64,000 bases of DNA from Heliocybe sulcata (lineage: Eukaryota > Basidiomycota > Agaricomycetes > Gloeophyllales > Gloeophyllaceae), in the NCBI GenBank assembly GCA_004369045.1, contig ML213516.1, positions 563,552 through 627,551 of the forward strand, written 5' to 3'. Numbering within the stretch: the first letter of the stretch is position 1; every line of letters begins with the position of its first letter. Shown piece after piece: positions 47,420 through 62,170 of this stretch. Under the pieces are notes generated by a model. That model had not been told where the DNA came from and did no database searches. It saw only the letters and a list, made by a program, of their open reading frames with translations. A program made the translations under genes and the position numbers.

Positions 47420-48516
47420 TCATCCGCGCCTGTGGTCCTCTAGGGACACCTGTGTTCCCTCGGGCCATGCCGCGAGCGCCCAGTTCCGGACGATGGTACT
47501 TGCCTAGACATAGGAAAGTCAGCTCTTCTGGGGCGCACGATCAGCATACCAGTTTACCTTCCGGTACTTCTTGGTGGCATATTTCTCCCAGATTGCCCCA
47601 TGCCGTATGGGCCGTCGCACGTAGTCCACCATAATCTCCGCGGTGGCGATCATATGGGCTTTTGTATACCACGAGTATTCGTGGGTCAGGTCAGGCATCT
47701 AGTATGACAAGATCGTCAAGGTCGTGCCGTTGGAGCTATCGTAGCAGGTCGTACTCGTTCTTCTTTTCCAAGAACCACATGCGCTGTCCATACCGCAGCG
47801 GCGGCGACCAAAGACGGAGGAGCTCGCAGCAGTCTATGTTCGACGGTTGATATCACCATCAGGAACTCTCCGACTGCTTTTGCATCTTCATCTCCTTCGC
47901 ACATCTGGCGCAGGAGGCGGGTCGGATCCGGATAGCGGATTTCACTGCCCAGAGTCTTTTTAACATATTTTTGATATCGCTCTAAATCCTCTGGGCAGCA
48001 GTCACCCTCGTATTCTGCGAATTTAAAACTGGATGGCTCCATGATTTCCTCGGTTTTAGACGCAAGCGAAAGGCAGGTCACGCCAAGATGCCTAAGCTTC
48101 CGCCGGCCAACTTGCCGCTGGGAGAGGAAGCGGTCCACCATATTGACAGTGCAGAAGAGGGTTTCTGCGGATAGCTTCATATCTGCGTGGACCCAGGCAA
48201 GCCAGTCCATCAAAGCTCCTCGGTCGGTCCAATTGAGGGCGGGTTGGCTTGCCACGTAATTGGGATGCGGTAAAAAGGCGAGCTGCCGAGGATCATCTGC
48301 TTTGCTGTGAGTGTCAGTAAAGAGACGACGTACCTCGACGTTTCTGAGCATATCGGCAAGCTTGACCCCCAGACCCACAGAGGCGATCGCCAATTGGTCT
48401 GTCAGCGCCCTCATCTCGTCGTCCTCCTTCTCACAATGGATGAGGGCAGTAGGCCACACCGCCTCCACATCCAGGTCCATCGTGTCCGTCGACCTGTCCT
48501 CGCCTGAGGTGCTCAT
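47420..48516 (-). CDS. Divergent short B-type-like cyclin
   Basis: Cyclins bind and direct a cyclin-dependent kinase. Three exons: 48516-47755, 47698-47558 and 47503-47420, giving 328 residues. The cyclin box is clear: RGALMDWLAWVHADMKLSAE, TVNMVDRFLSQRQV, LRHLGVTCLSLASKTEEIME and the second-fold block TVEHRLLRAPPSLVAAAAVW. The last exons (HEYSWYTKAHMIATAEIMVD, then WEKYATKKYRK and ASTIVRNWALAAWPEGTQ) match the full-length cyclin at 59272. Introns 1 and 2 sit at the same places as in that gene. The N-terminus is short and I see no destruction box. At the conserved upstream intron site, GTACGT...CACAG is kept as 29 in-frame-read bases instead of being spliced. It may be a meiosis- or CDK-variant paralogue; that is inference. 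Confidence 0.85.
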
Positions 48517-49600
48517 ATGGGTAAATTGCGGTTGAACTTCCAGGTCAGTAGGTTGCTGATGGATAGTCTCGCTACTGTCTGCGTTGGAACTCCGCGAGCT
48601 TCTTCAATTGATGTGGTGTGCAATACTGCCGAGCTGCAACTACTCGTAGATACTCACAACCATTTGGTCCGTGCCCCACGAATACACTGACTAAATTTTC
48701 GTATCGCAATATTGAACTCTTGTCGGATATTGACGGGTAACTTCAGAGCGTTTATGCAGCATTCACAGCAATATTGTCCTGGGATGTTGGTTTCATCACG
48801 TTAAAAATAGGGAAGCTACAGGAATAGACAGTACTGCGTATCCCAGAACGTCCCCCTAACAAGTCGAGCTCCAAATGCTGAACGTAAAGCGTTTCTTCAG
48901 CCATTCAATATCCCTCATAGGTTATCCTGCTCCGCTGCTCTGATACAGCTTATCAGCTAGCTGCCTCCATAATCTGTTGCGAGAAACGGAGGAGGTCGGC
49001 TATTCCCTTGCTTGGAAACCATAATTAGAGTTGATGTGATTTTAAAATCGAGTGTGCGCTACGTTTATCGGAGGATGTGACGGCGCAGGTACTATGATGA
49101 TTACCAGTCATCAGGAGGAACCTCCCGCCAGTATTCGGGCTAATATTATCTAATTAGTCCTAAATCTGTCGGATTAGTGCATTAGATCTATTCCACAAGG
49201 TCAGGTAGGTACAGTGGTGGCGACATCATCAGGCGACGGCGTCTCTAAAGGACTATTGCACGCAGATCCAATCAGAATATTGGACTCAAAGTATAACACA
49301 ATAGGGTCACGCTGAACGCTTGACTGCCAGCTCAGATCCCTATTAATATTCCTATGGTCGGAGCCGGTGAAGAGATGCCAGAAATCGATGCAGATGCTCC
49401 GGTTCGACTTAATATGACCTACTCTGCTAAGTAGAGGGATATCATGGACAAATCACTGCTGCTAGGCTATCCATTCCACCACTGCGCGTAGTAATTACTT
49501 GAGATGCAGTGGGAATTCTCGAGATTACAGCCTTCAAGCTTGAACGTCTTCTATTAATTGCTAGCCTAGGCTCGGAGGAATGCGGAACCGCGATGAGCAC
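48517..49600. other. 1.1 kb intergenic region
   Basis: No gene is supported between the cyclin and the kinase fragment. The stretch is AT-rich in parts (49140-49200) and holds the cyclin promoter. A piece resembling the MITE end (GCAGTGGGAATTC) is at about 49507-49519. Confidence 0.45.
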
Positions 49601-49629
49601 GCCTAGCACAAGATCGGGCAGGTCCGGTG

Positions 49630-50040
49630 GATGGATCGATGGCGCCCGAGCTGCTTGATCCTGAGTTTTTTGGCCTTCCCACCTCGTCTCAGAGCCAGGA
49701 GGCTGATGTCTTCTCTTTCGCAACGCTGTGCATCGAGGTAAGGACCGTCGTTTGCTTTTTCCGAAGTTATCCAACGCAGGCGGCAGATATATACCCAGCA
49801 TCCCCCTTTCGCGGACACTCCAAGCGACGGCGCCGTCCTGTTATCTGTAATCAGGAGAAAACGCCCAAGATCACCTACATATCAAGGTCATAGGGGTGGC
49901 GGATAACATATGGACCATGATCAAGGGCTGCTTGCAGCAGCATCCAGGTAGCCGGATGCCTATAGGGCGCATGCACCACGAATTACTGGGCATCATTCCG
50001 TCACATATGCTCGGCTTAGGTGCAGTCATGCATCATGCCC
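49630..50040 (+). pseudogene. Protein kinase C-lobe fragment
   Basis: The MAPELLDPEFFGLPTSS stretch with EADVFSFATLCIEV matches subdomains VIII-IX of the tyrosine-kinase-like kinases common in agaricomycetes. After an in-phase intron (GTAAGG...GGCAG), PPFADTPSDGAVLLSVI follows, and after a frame break a subdomain XI-like TMIKGCLQQHPGSRMPIGRM. The N-lobe, catalytic loop (HRD) and DFG are absent from the preceding 1 kb. The fragment is thus a truncated host gene with at least one frame disruption near 49886-49900. The His-Pro-Gly-Ser-Arg end is typical of the kinase's last helix. Confidence 0.65.
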
Positions 50041-50209
50041 CGTGCCCCCCGAACTTCGTTTATCAGCCTTAAGTATCACACAACTGTAAATGGCCTCGGG
50101 ACTTCGACATATGGATAACTGGTGTTACTACTGGAGAACGCATAGCTTGCATACGACATTCCCTCATTAATTATTACGATCTGCTGTGTGTAACATAACA
50201 TTGCGCGAC

Positions 50210-51603
50210 CTAATTCCGTATCTGCAGCTTGACAACCTCTCTCAACTGCTTCAGCACACTCGGGGCCATGCTCCTGTACGCAGGGTGCGTTACATGGAGC
50301 TCCACTAGAGGATGCCCTGCTTTCAGCCTCCTCCTCCGTGCCACGCGCAGCAAGTCTGCGCTGTTGTCAATTGCAGATGCGGAGGTCCAGATGAGGGTAT
50401 GAAGGGATGGACAGACTGCGTCAGGAGCGCCCTTATCCCATACGAGCGCTTGCAAGAGAGAGTCGCTGTCGCTTGAGAGGATATTGATGGAAGGGAAGCG
50501 AGAGAGTATCTTGCGAAAGCCCGGCCGTCTCACGCTCCTAGTGCCATTTTCGTCTACCGCGACATGTAACTTCTCAAGAGATGGGTACGGGGAAGTGCTG
50601 GAGTGTGGGAGGATGTCCAATGGACAAGCACATAGGTACAGGGTGCGTAAGTTGGGCAACGAGAGGGAATGTAGTATGCCCTGTTTTCGTCGTGTTATCC
50701 AATCATTAAAGAGAGGCACTGCCGTCAAGGAGAGTGTGATTAGACCAGGGAGTTCAAGCACTGGAAGCTCCAAGTATCCGGGAGGGAAATGGACACATGC
50801 GCCATTCAGAGACAGGTGTCTCAGCGACGGACAAGCGTCCACAATACGGTGAAATTCCCCCAGGGGTATTCTGCCCAGACTATCATGAAGCGCAAGGGAG
50901 TTGACACGGGCAAGGTGACACAATCCGATGTCAATGGATCTGCATAGAGTAAGGCTCGACAGCGAGGGCATCCCACCGTCGAAGATCAAGACATTGTTTA
51001 AATCGCAGACGTATTGTACGCTGAGGCTCTCGAGTTTGGGGGCAGCCGCCTGGCTGAGGGGGCGCAGAATAATATCGTAATAGGCCTGGTTATGTCCGGA
51101 GGGATTGCCGTTCAAGGTCCAGCTATGAATTGTTACATCCAGAGATCGCCATCTGGGCAGCTGCGCTCGCAATAGTGGCATGATTTGACGGAGTTCAGAG
51201 ACGCAGGTGGGCAGGAGATGCGCTCTCTTTGATGGGGGACGCTTGAAGTTCAGGTCCACTGTAATCGATAGAAGCAAATCCTTGGATCGCTGCAGTTGGG
51301 CTTCGACCACTCCCACCTTCCTGTTCCAAAATGAGAGATATATATCCGACCAGAGCTCAGGCGCATTGAGTGCGACGGCGCGCCATCGTCTTGACACCCA
51401 GGACATATCTACAATAAAAGGTACGATTCTCCAAGTGTTACGATGGGAGATGTTGTACGACCAAATTTCCAGGGTGAGCTCATTTGGCAGCCTGTCGATT
51501 GGAGCCTGAACGCGGTCCCTCATATCGGTGTCCTAGACAAGTCAGCAAGCTGCTCAGGATAGTATTTCACAGAACATACCTCAACAGTCCCAGGACTCTC
51601 CAT
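50210..51603 (-). CDS. F-box/LRR-like protein
   Basis: Two exons: 51603-51580 and 51532-50210, giving 448 residues. The N-terminal F-box (IDRLPNELTLEIWSYN, VSRRWRAVALNAPELWS) is typical of the large agaricomycete F-box family, which probably recruits targets to SCF ubiquitin ligases through Skp1. The C-terminal half shows irregular Leu-rich repeats (for example LPNLRTLYLCACPLDILP and CPSLRHLSLNGA). The first exon encodes only MESPGTVE. This family is fast-evolving and the target is unknown. Confidence 0.88.
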
Positions 51604-51982
51604 TTTGGACCCGGTTCAGAGTGATCAGAACCGGAAAAAAGAGATGATACAGGCGGTATACCGTAGCTTCTGCAGGCTGTTACGTTGTTTCAAGCTCGAA
51701 ATGGTGGGAGACTCGAGGGGTGTCTAACGCGTCAATAAGCAATGTGAGGGCCAACCAGAACTTTTGAGTATAGTGCACCTTAGCACAACGAAGTAGGAGC
51801 CCAGTGAACGGGCGCTTGAAGTCGAAGATGGATCTTTGTTTGTTCATGTTGCCGTTGTATTGTGGCATCGGCCGCGCGAACATCAATATCAATACCAAGA
51901 TTTCGAGCACGACTCCGCTTTGAACAAAAGTACATGAATCATTTATCTTCAGACGCGTCATTCGACCCACTCTTTATCTATC

Positions 51983-54737
<2,755 letters not shown>

Positions 54738-54940
54738 GCGACCCAGGATACACGCAGAACACGACCTGAGTTAGTCACGGCCAGCAGCAATACGTGACCC
54801 TAACTAGTCGCGTTCGTGTTTTACGTCTTGCGTGGCCGGGAGCGCACCGCACATGGAGGGCGTGCGAGGCATGGTGTGTTTCTTCCTTTCTACTACTCGA
54901 TACAGTGATATTCTATAATTATAATTGCTGGGACTATTAT

Positions 54941-57900
54941 CTATACTTCTCCGACTTCAGAGCAACGCCCGCAAAGCTTGTCCTTCTCTCGTCTGGTGAA
55001 TGTCCAGCAGCGAGGGCATTTCTCCAGTTTGGCAGGCCGCACCAGGACGCGAAGATTATGGCCTAAGATCACTAAGTCAATATCCAAATACTTGAGGTGG
55101 ACGCAGAATAGTTTACCGAATAATTCAATGGAGTCCTCATGTGTCCAGGAAAGAGATGCACGATCTTCCGGCTCTTCATGGATAATGGAGACATCGGACA
55201 CGATGAACAGCGTCTTCAAGAAGTCTCCTAAAGGCCTAATTAGACACAGATACTGAAGGATGACGAGTCCTCGGTATCTCACCTCCCCGGCGCAACAAGT
55301 CGAGCGGCTCTGCGGCGTCCTCTGGTAAAACCAGCTCCACATCAGCCTCAAGGGAGCTGCCTATACTCCTGTGGTCACGGAGGGTCAGTTTCTAGCAAGG
55401 TTCAAGGCTCCTATAGCCTCACTTATTGGACCGAGCCTTTTCGAGAAGATTCAGTACCACTGTCCGGACACGGAGCAGGTGGTTCATATCCTTCTCCGCA
55501 GAGGGATCTTCCCATTCTGAAGGCTGGAATAGGAAAGAGTTAGCAATGATCCTCAGCAGTCTGCAAGAATCAGATTACCATGGGTTCCCACTTCTTCGTG
55601 AATACCGACGAGCCCGAGCTCGGATCGTCGCCGCGCGACAAGGTGTAATGGATCTCTTCCGCCAGATGAGGTACAACTGGAGCCATCACGGAGACCATAG
55701 TACGGAGTACCTAGGTGGCGACCGCGTAGTCCATATAAAGAGGTACAGAGTGGAAGTGAAAAACCGCGCACCTGCTCAAGAACAGTCAAGATCGCCCTAC
55801 GCTCCGCACTGTCCCTCGCATCGGCGTACAGGCAGTCTTTCGTGATGTCGAAGTACAAGGAAGAGAGAGTGACATTGGTGAAATTGCTCAAGACATTCAC
55901 GACTAGAGCCGATAACCGATCAGAGCCACAAAAGAGTAGCAAGAAAAGCGAGCATACCTTTCGCAAAGTTATACGTCGGGTACGCTTCCCTCGCAAGCTT
56001 ATCAACCTTGCACAGCTCGTGCATAACATAGCGGTCCGCCTGCATATGAAGAATTAAGAATCACGGACTGAGCAAAGCAGCTGGGCCCATGTCTTACCAG
56101 GTTCATTTCCTCTTGCTTCACTCTAGGAAGCTCCACAAGAGCCCGTCCGTCTTCAAGATTTCCCAGGATAAACCTCGCCGAGTTCCGTATCTTCCGTAGC
56201 GACTCCGCGCACTGAGCCAAGACATTTGACCCAAGGGAAACGTCGTTCCAGTATTCCACCGTCGCCGCCCACAGGCGCAAAACATCCGCACCGTAAGCGG
56301 GCTCCTTCTTCTTGTCCTGTCTTACGAGTCAGCTCATTCCATCGCAGACGAGGATGAAGGCTAATATGCACCTTCCCCCCAGTAATCACAGTCATCGGGC
56401 TGATAATGTTCCCCACCGACTTGCTCATCTTCTTGCCCACCGGATCGAGCACCATCCCGTGGGTAATGAGGTGATTGTAAGGTCTGACAGCCTTGCCCTC
56501 TACTTTCGTCGCCGCAACCGCGGTTAGTAGCTGGCTCTGGAACCAGCCGCGGTGCTGGTCACTGCCCTCGACACACACGTCCGCATAGTAACCTCTCTTC
56601 TCAGCCTCATCCCCGACGACGTCTCTCAACATCGACCATGATGAACCGCTGTCGAACCAGACGTCCATCGTATCCGTTCCCTTTCTATACGTTATGGCTG
56701 GGTCTTCACCTTCCTTATGAAGGTGCGGTGGCACAAAATCCTCGACCGGTCCGTCCCACCAGTGCGCGGTTCCCTTTTCATCCAGGACGGAGAGGATATG
56801 AGTCAGGCTTGCACCGTCCATCACTGCGGTGTCGGTGTCGATATGGTAAAGAGCGGGGATGGGCACACCCCAGACGCGCTGCCGCGAGATGCACCATTCC
56901 GAGCGGGTTTGCACGAAGGACTGCAACCGACGGCGAGCTACACATTCTCAGGACGTTGATGCAACAGGGGATGCGATGCGAGAGGTATGCTTACAAATAA
57001 CGGGGAAGAAGGAGACTTCATCAAGTGCCTTCAAGGCATCCTCCTTGATTGAGTCCAAATCGGCAAACCACTGCGAAGTGGCACTTTAAGACGACAGTCA
57101 GCACAGGAGATCGCGTCGGAAGAAGTGGCTAAGGACTCGCAGCATAATAATTGGCCGATCAGTCTTCCAGTCATACGGATACCGATGCCTGATCTTCTGG
57201 ACCTTGACAAGAACCCCCGTATCCCCGAGCATCTCGCTAATCGCCTTCCCACCATCCTTCAAGACCTCCTTACCGACCAGTGCCTTCGCCGCACTCTCCC
57301 CCAGGACCTCAGTGACCTTGCCAGAGAATCTGCCGTCAGCATCTACGTGGCACAACATGCTTTTGTCGGTAGTGAGTAGGCCAAGGTTGCGGAAGAGCAG
57401 ATAGTCTTCGGCGCCGTGGGCTGGAGCGCAGTGGACGAGGCCTGTACCGGAATCTGCGGTGACGTGGGCGGAGGGAAGGACTTTGAGAGTGTATGGATAA
57501 GAGATGTCCTTTGCAACCTGGGAGAACAAAGGGTGATAGACACAGTCGACGAGTTCAGATCCTGTGCGATCACATTAAAACTAGTCACTGGAATCGTGTC
57601 TGAGGCTACGAACCATCGACTTGGCCTATCTCTTCGACTTCACCGAGGATATCCGTGAGATCGTATACCCGTTCGGAGCCTACGATTAAGATACGTCCGG
57701 TCTTCTTCTGATTTATGATGGAGTACTTCAGCTCAGGGTGCACAGCAACGCCCTAGCGTCGTCAGGCAGCATATCAGCAAATGGAAAGAGGCCAGTGATG
57801 TCACTGGACGCACCATGTTTGCCGTCAGCGTCCACGGGGTAGTCGTCCAGACCAGAAGATGTGCCTCAAATTTGTCATGCAACAGCTTTCGAAGCATCGG

Positions 57901-59016
57901 GCGCATGCCCTCGGCCTTCAGGTTTAAGGAAAATGCGACGTAGACGGAGTGAGATACATGGTCGTCCTTGTAAGACAGTTCCGCTTCAGCTAGAGCAGAG
58001 CGCGATGACGGAGAGTAGTGCACGGGCCGGTAGTGCCTATATATGAGACCTGGACCACTGGTTGGTACAGGTGTAAAGAAAGCCTGACAGGACGCACCTG
58101 CTTCAACCATTGACTTGAAGATTTGGAGTTGCCGCATTTCATAAGTGTGATCTAACAAGGCCAGCTTCTGAGCAGGCGTCATTTTATCCATCATATGTCA
58201 CTGACCCATAGTGCGATAAGTTGTATCCCTGCTCCAGTCTGCCATAATACCTAACTGGCTGAACTCTCCTCGCTGCCGCTGTACTTCTTGCTCCGCGAAA
58301 GCCTTGGCCGCATCCCTGATGGTCTTGGAGTCAACCTGCCGCTGATCTTTCTTAGCGAGCACGAGGTAAGTCAATATTAACCACGTCGAAGATGAGCATA
58401 GTGCGTACTCCCAGCTGTCCTAAGACCTTGTTCTCGATCGGCAGCCCATGGCAGTCCCATCCAGGGGTGTAGCTAGTTCCGTGAGCATAGTGGGCATACA
58501 ATGCATAACCATATCGTAGATCACTTACTGTACTTTGTTCCCGATTAACACGTTATACCGTATGATGACATCCTTGACGATCTTATTGAGGGCATGACCT
58601 GCTCAACACCATCAGAGCTGTCTAACCCGGAGCAGATGCGCCAATTCGGACCCATATGCAAATGCCCGTTAGCGTACGGTGGACCATCGTGTAAGATAAA
58701 TAGAGGTCCTTCCGCGTTCTCCCACTGAAAAGGACGTATGAGCTCTCGCCTGGAGGTACTATGCACAACTGACCTGCCAGCGGTACAGTTCCGTGCACGA
58801 CTTGTTTCTGAATGGCTCTTCGCTCTTCGAGGGATCACTCCATAGCGATAGCTTTGTCTTAGGCAAAAGGAGTGACTTTGAATACGCTTTCTTATCCAGC
58901 GTAGAGGACTGAGATCCGGATGCGCTGGCAGGTGCAGAGGAGAATGTACGCCACCCCTTCCTGCAAGCCTTCAGCACACTTGAGAACTGGCAGCCATGCC
59001 TCCAGATATCCGACAT
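54941..59016 (-). CDS. ISM1: Mitochondrial isoleucyl-tRNA synthetase
   Basis: A class I synthetase that charges mitochondrial tRNA-Ile. Many exons; outer limits are 59016 (ATG) and 54941 (stop TAG). The N-terminus [20 protein letters not shown] is a probable mitochondrial presequence. The HIGH-type motif is HMGHALNK (after [10 protein letters not shown]), the editing-domain block is [14 protein letters not shown], and the KMSKS motif is [10 protein letters not shown]. Other signatures are [11 protein letters not shown] and [13 protein letters not shown]. The C-terminal zinc motif [19 protein letters not shown] is typical of bacterial-type/mitochondrial IleRS. Its stop lies about 200 bp from the ProRS start, and its promoter is shared with the cyclin gene at 59272. 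Confidence 0.93.
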
Positions 59017-59271
59017 AAACCCAATATGGCAAGCTTACGCGTGGCGGGAGTGGCACAGGAGCAAAGGAGCCGGGACGCGCAGCAGACGCGTGACAGAAAT
59101 CTCACGTGTGTGACGCGGTTCACATGACGGACGCGGTCGCGGCGCGTTTTTATTTGGACGTATTTGCGCGTCTCCTGCCGGATTAGGTCCTGGTTCGACA
59201 GCGCTAACGACCCTCTCCTCCACCACCACCGACCACGCTCGCCGCAACTTCCGCCCTGCAGTGTTCCACAT
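59017..59271. promoter_or_regulatory. Divergent promoter (IleRS / cyclin B) with an MCB-like site
   Basis: A 255 bp region between two divergent ATGs. It contains a perfect ACGCGT (59086-59091), the MCB/MBF-type element of G1/S genes, plus nearby GACGCGG and GCGGCGCG stretches and a CACGTG-like TCACGTG at 59101-59107. No TATA box is evident. Because the IleRS start is also here, the site may drive both genes; which one it controls is not shown. Confidence 0.55.
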
Positions 59272-61352
59272 ATGTCTTCAAACATTCCTGTATGTTTTTA
59301 CTCTGAGATTGCACGTCTCGTATACTAAGCCCCTGGAGCAGACGCGGCGGGTGACGCGCACAACCCGCGCGACCACCCTCAAAGAAAGCGAAAACGCGAA
59401 TGCCCGCCCGACCAGACTTGCGACTCGCGCGAAACCTCCCTCAAACAGTGCTGCCACCACGTCTGTGACGACCCGGGCTGCGGGCGCTGCTGCTGCGAAA
59501 GCCAAGCCGAAGACCGTCTCTGCCACGGAGGGCAGCGCACAAGGGAAGCGCAAGCGGGCTGCACTTGGCGAAGTAACTAAACCCCCGAACCGTGGAAATG
59601 AGAACAAAGTAGGGGCTGGTAAGCCACCTAGTAAACAGGCAACGACCAAAGGAAAGGGGGAGAACGCGGATGTAAAGAAGCCCCCTTCCAAGGTCGGTAC
59701 TACTACCAAGGCTGGTCCCACCAAGGTCGCCGCAACAAAGACCACCGCGTCCTCCACGCGCGTTCCTTTGGGCACTGTGGGTGGGACGACGACGGGTAAT
59801 CGTCGCACAAGGAGTGCAGCTGTCCAACCCCTTGAGGATGTAAACGAGGAGGAAGAGCCCATGGCCGTTGACGCGGCTCCCGCGCATCCTCATCGTGCAG
59901 CTAGTCGCACGATTGCCAAAGCGGAAGTCGCGACGAAGGTGACCGTCTCCACCACCCACGCTGTCGAGAAACGCGTCGAGAAGAAGACGTCGACGCGTTC
60001 CATTGCGTCCACACGCTCCGCTGCGACTGAGGAAGAGCAGGAGGACGAAGCCCAACGCGCGTTCAAGAAGCGGCGCACCTCTCCCGACCCAGGTGATGGC
60101 GACCGCGATACCTACGAGGTCGAGACTCGAGAGGCGCGGGATGCGGAGCTAGCGCAGGCCTTTGCGGAGCAGCTGGAGCGCGCGTCAATGAGCATGGAGA
60201 AGGAGGCCGACCCCGACGGTGATGAGTGGGAGGATCTTGACGCGGACGACGCGGATGACCCCCTGATGGTCAGCGAGTACGTTGTCGATATCTTCGAGTA
60301 CCTGAAGGAGGTCGAGGTGAGCGCCACAGTGGCACGTCGCCCAACGTCGTACTGACTGTCCCTAGCAAACAACCATGCCGAACCCCAACTACATGGAGAA
60401 CCAGAAGGAGCTCGCGTGGAAGATGCGTGCGATCCTCACAGACTGGCTCATCCAGATCCACTTCCGCTTCCGGCTGTTGCCCGAGACGCTCTTCCTCTGC
60501 ACCAACATCATGGACCGCTTCCTCTCCGCGCGCGTCGTCTCCGTCGCAAAGCTGCAGCTTGTCGGCATCACGTGCCTCTTCATCGCGTCCAAGACGGAGG
60601 AGATCGTGTCGCCTTCCGTGGTCAACTTCCTCCAGTGCGCGGACTCGTCATACACAGACCAGGACATCCTCCAGGCCGAGCGCTATGTTCTTAAGACGCT
60701 CGACTGGAACCTCAGCTACCCGAACCCCATTCACTTCCTCCGTCGCGTGAGTAAGGCGGACGACTATGATGTCCAGGCCAGGACGATTGGCAAGTACTTG
60801 ATGGAGATATCCATCGTCGAATGGAGGTTGCTCCCTGCACCTCCGTCGCTGCTCGCTGCTGCCGCCGTCTGGCTGGCGCGGCTCATTCTGGGCAGGGATG
60901 AATGGGTAAGTTCTTCATATGCAACGCCTTCCTTGACAGGTTGCTGACAGTTCATGTTATGCTAGACGCCGAACTTGGCCCACTACTCGTCCTACTCCGA
61001 GAGCCAGCTGATCCCTACCGCTGGCATCATGCTGAACTACGTGCTGCGCCCTGTCCGGCACCCCACGTTCTGGAAGAAGTACGCCTCCAAGAAGTACCTT
61101 AAGGTAGGCTTGCATGTTAATTACACCCCTCGACGGGACTGACCTTTTCATTCATAGGCAAGCACCTTTGTGCAGGCATGGGCCCTCGAGCGGTGGCCCG
61201 AAGGCACTCAGGTCACCCTGAAGGACGACCTGGCCGTGCTCAAGGCCGAGATCCGGGCGTACCGAGAGCGCACCGAGGCTGGCGCAGAGAACGGAGTGGC
61301 TGAGGCGGAGTACGACGAGGCTGCCGTGGGCGAGTTCGAGGAGGACACCTAA
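59272..61352 (+). CDS. B-type mitotic cyclin
   Basis: A mitotic cyclin that activates Cdk1. Five exons: 59272-59289, 59342-60316, 60366-60905, 60966-61103 and 61158-61352, giving 621 residues. The N-terminal ~280 residues are Ala/Thr/Lys-rich and contain a destruction box-like RAALGEVTK, as in B cyclins targeted by the APC/C. The two-fold cyclin box is canonical (RAILTDWLIQIHFRFRLLPE, IASKTEEIVSPSVVNFL, LPAPPSLLAAAAVWLARLIL), with a C-terminal block TAGIMLNYVLRPVRHPTFWK. The start MSSNIP comes from an 18 bp first exon. The acidic end (EFEEDT) is a normal variation. It is a paralogue of the short cyclin at 47420. Confidence 0.95.
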
Positions 61353-62170
61353 AGAAGATTAATTTGCATTTCAAGATTAACAAGATGCCTTCCCTCTCAC
61401 CTCCTGTCTCGCGACACATTGCTATTCTCCTTCTCATCCCCAAGCTATCTCCTATTTATTCCATCATAATGAATGTCGAGTCGGATCGCGGCGGGCACAA
61501 GCACATCACGCATTGTTATAGTATCCTGATTCTGATTCCAACCTTTCTTCTCCCTTCCCCGGTTCTTGTTCGCAGTGAGTCTACGTCCACGCCCGCCCAC
61601 GGATTATTGTGTCATTGTACGCTTTGCATTTGTTTTATACGCCCGAATGGAATGTTTTACTTATCCTCATGAGTAGCTTCGCTCTCTTGGTGTGGACCGC
61701 TCTCAACCGACTTGCGACTGTACTGTACGCGCTGCTGTCTGTCGTTACTCGAGCTCTCGTCCTTGCGTTATAGTGAGTCTCTTCTGGATGGGCGGTGGTG
61801 ACCGTTACTCTTCGTCCTAGTATGCTACACTTGCCTATGCCAAAGTTCTACTTGATATGCAGTTGTTTTGTACTTTGAATCTTATATGCATTTCAATTTC
61901 TCCTCCCGTTCTCTGGATTCGCCTCCGAAGCTCGATGCCTGATGTGGTGCGGCGTCCTGAAGTCGTCGACTTCCGTGCAGGACTGCATACAGGTGGTCAC
62001 GGACGAAGGCAGGTACTTTAGACGAGCCGTTCGCGACCCTGACGTAAAGGTTCTTGACGTGTTTCGTCTTATAACTTGAGGTTGTCAATCTGGTCGGCAT
62101 TCACAAGCTGCTCGGTGGCTGAGAGAAACACGCAGAGGACCCTAATCAATATGGATCAATCCTAATACTA
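61353..62170. other. Intergenic region between cyclin B and GH53
   Basis: About 0.8 kb of 3' flanks of two convergent genes. A 72-codon minus-strand frame at 61882-62100 (with KNLYVRVANGSSKVPAF) is open but without recognisable relatives or promoter, so I leave it out. No repeat or tRNA was found. Confidence 0.5.

Noticed and set aside
47716-47754. A C-terminal extension of the short cyclin ending in VRPATIAPTARP
   Set aside because: It is read-through of a normal 56 bp intron (GTACGA...ACTAG); the spliced exons continue with clear cyclin sequence.
61882-62100. 72-codon frame 3' of GH53
   Set aside because: It is too short, unrecognised and placed in the 3' flank of two convergent genes.
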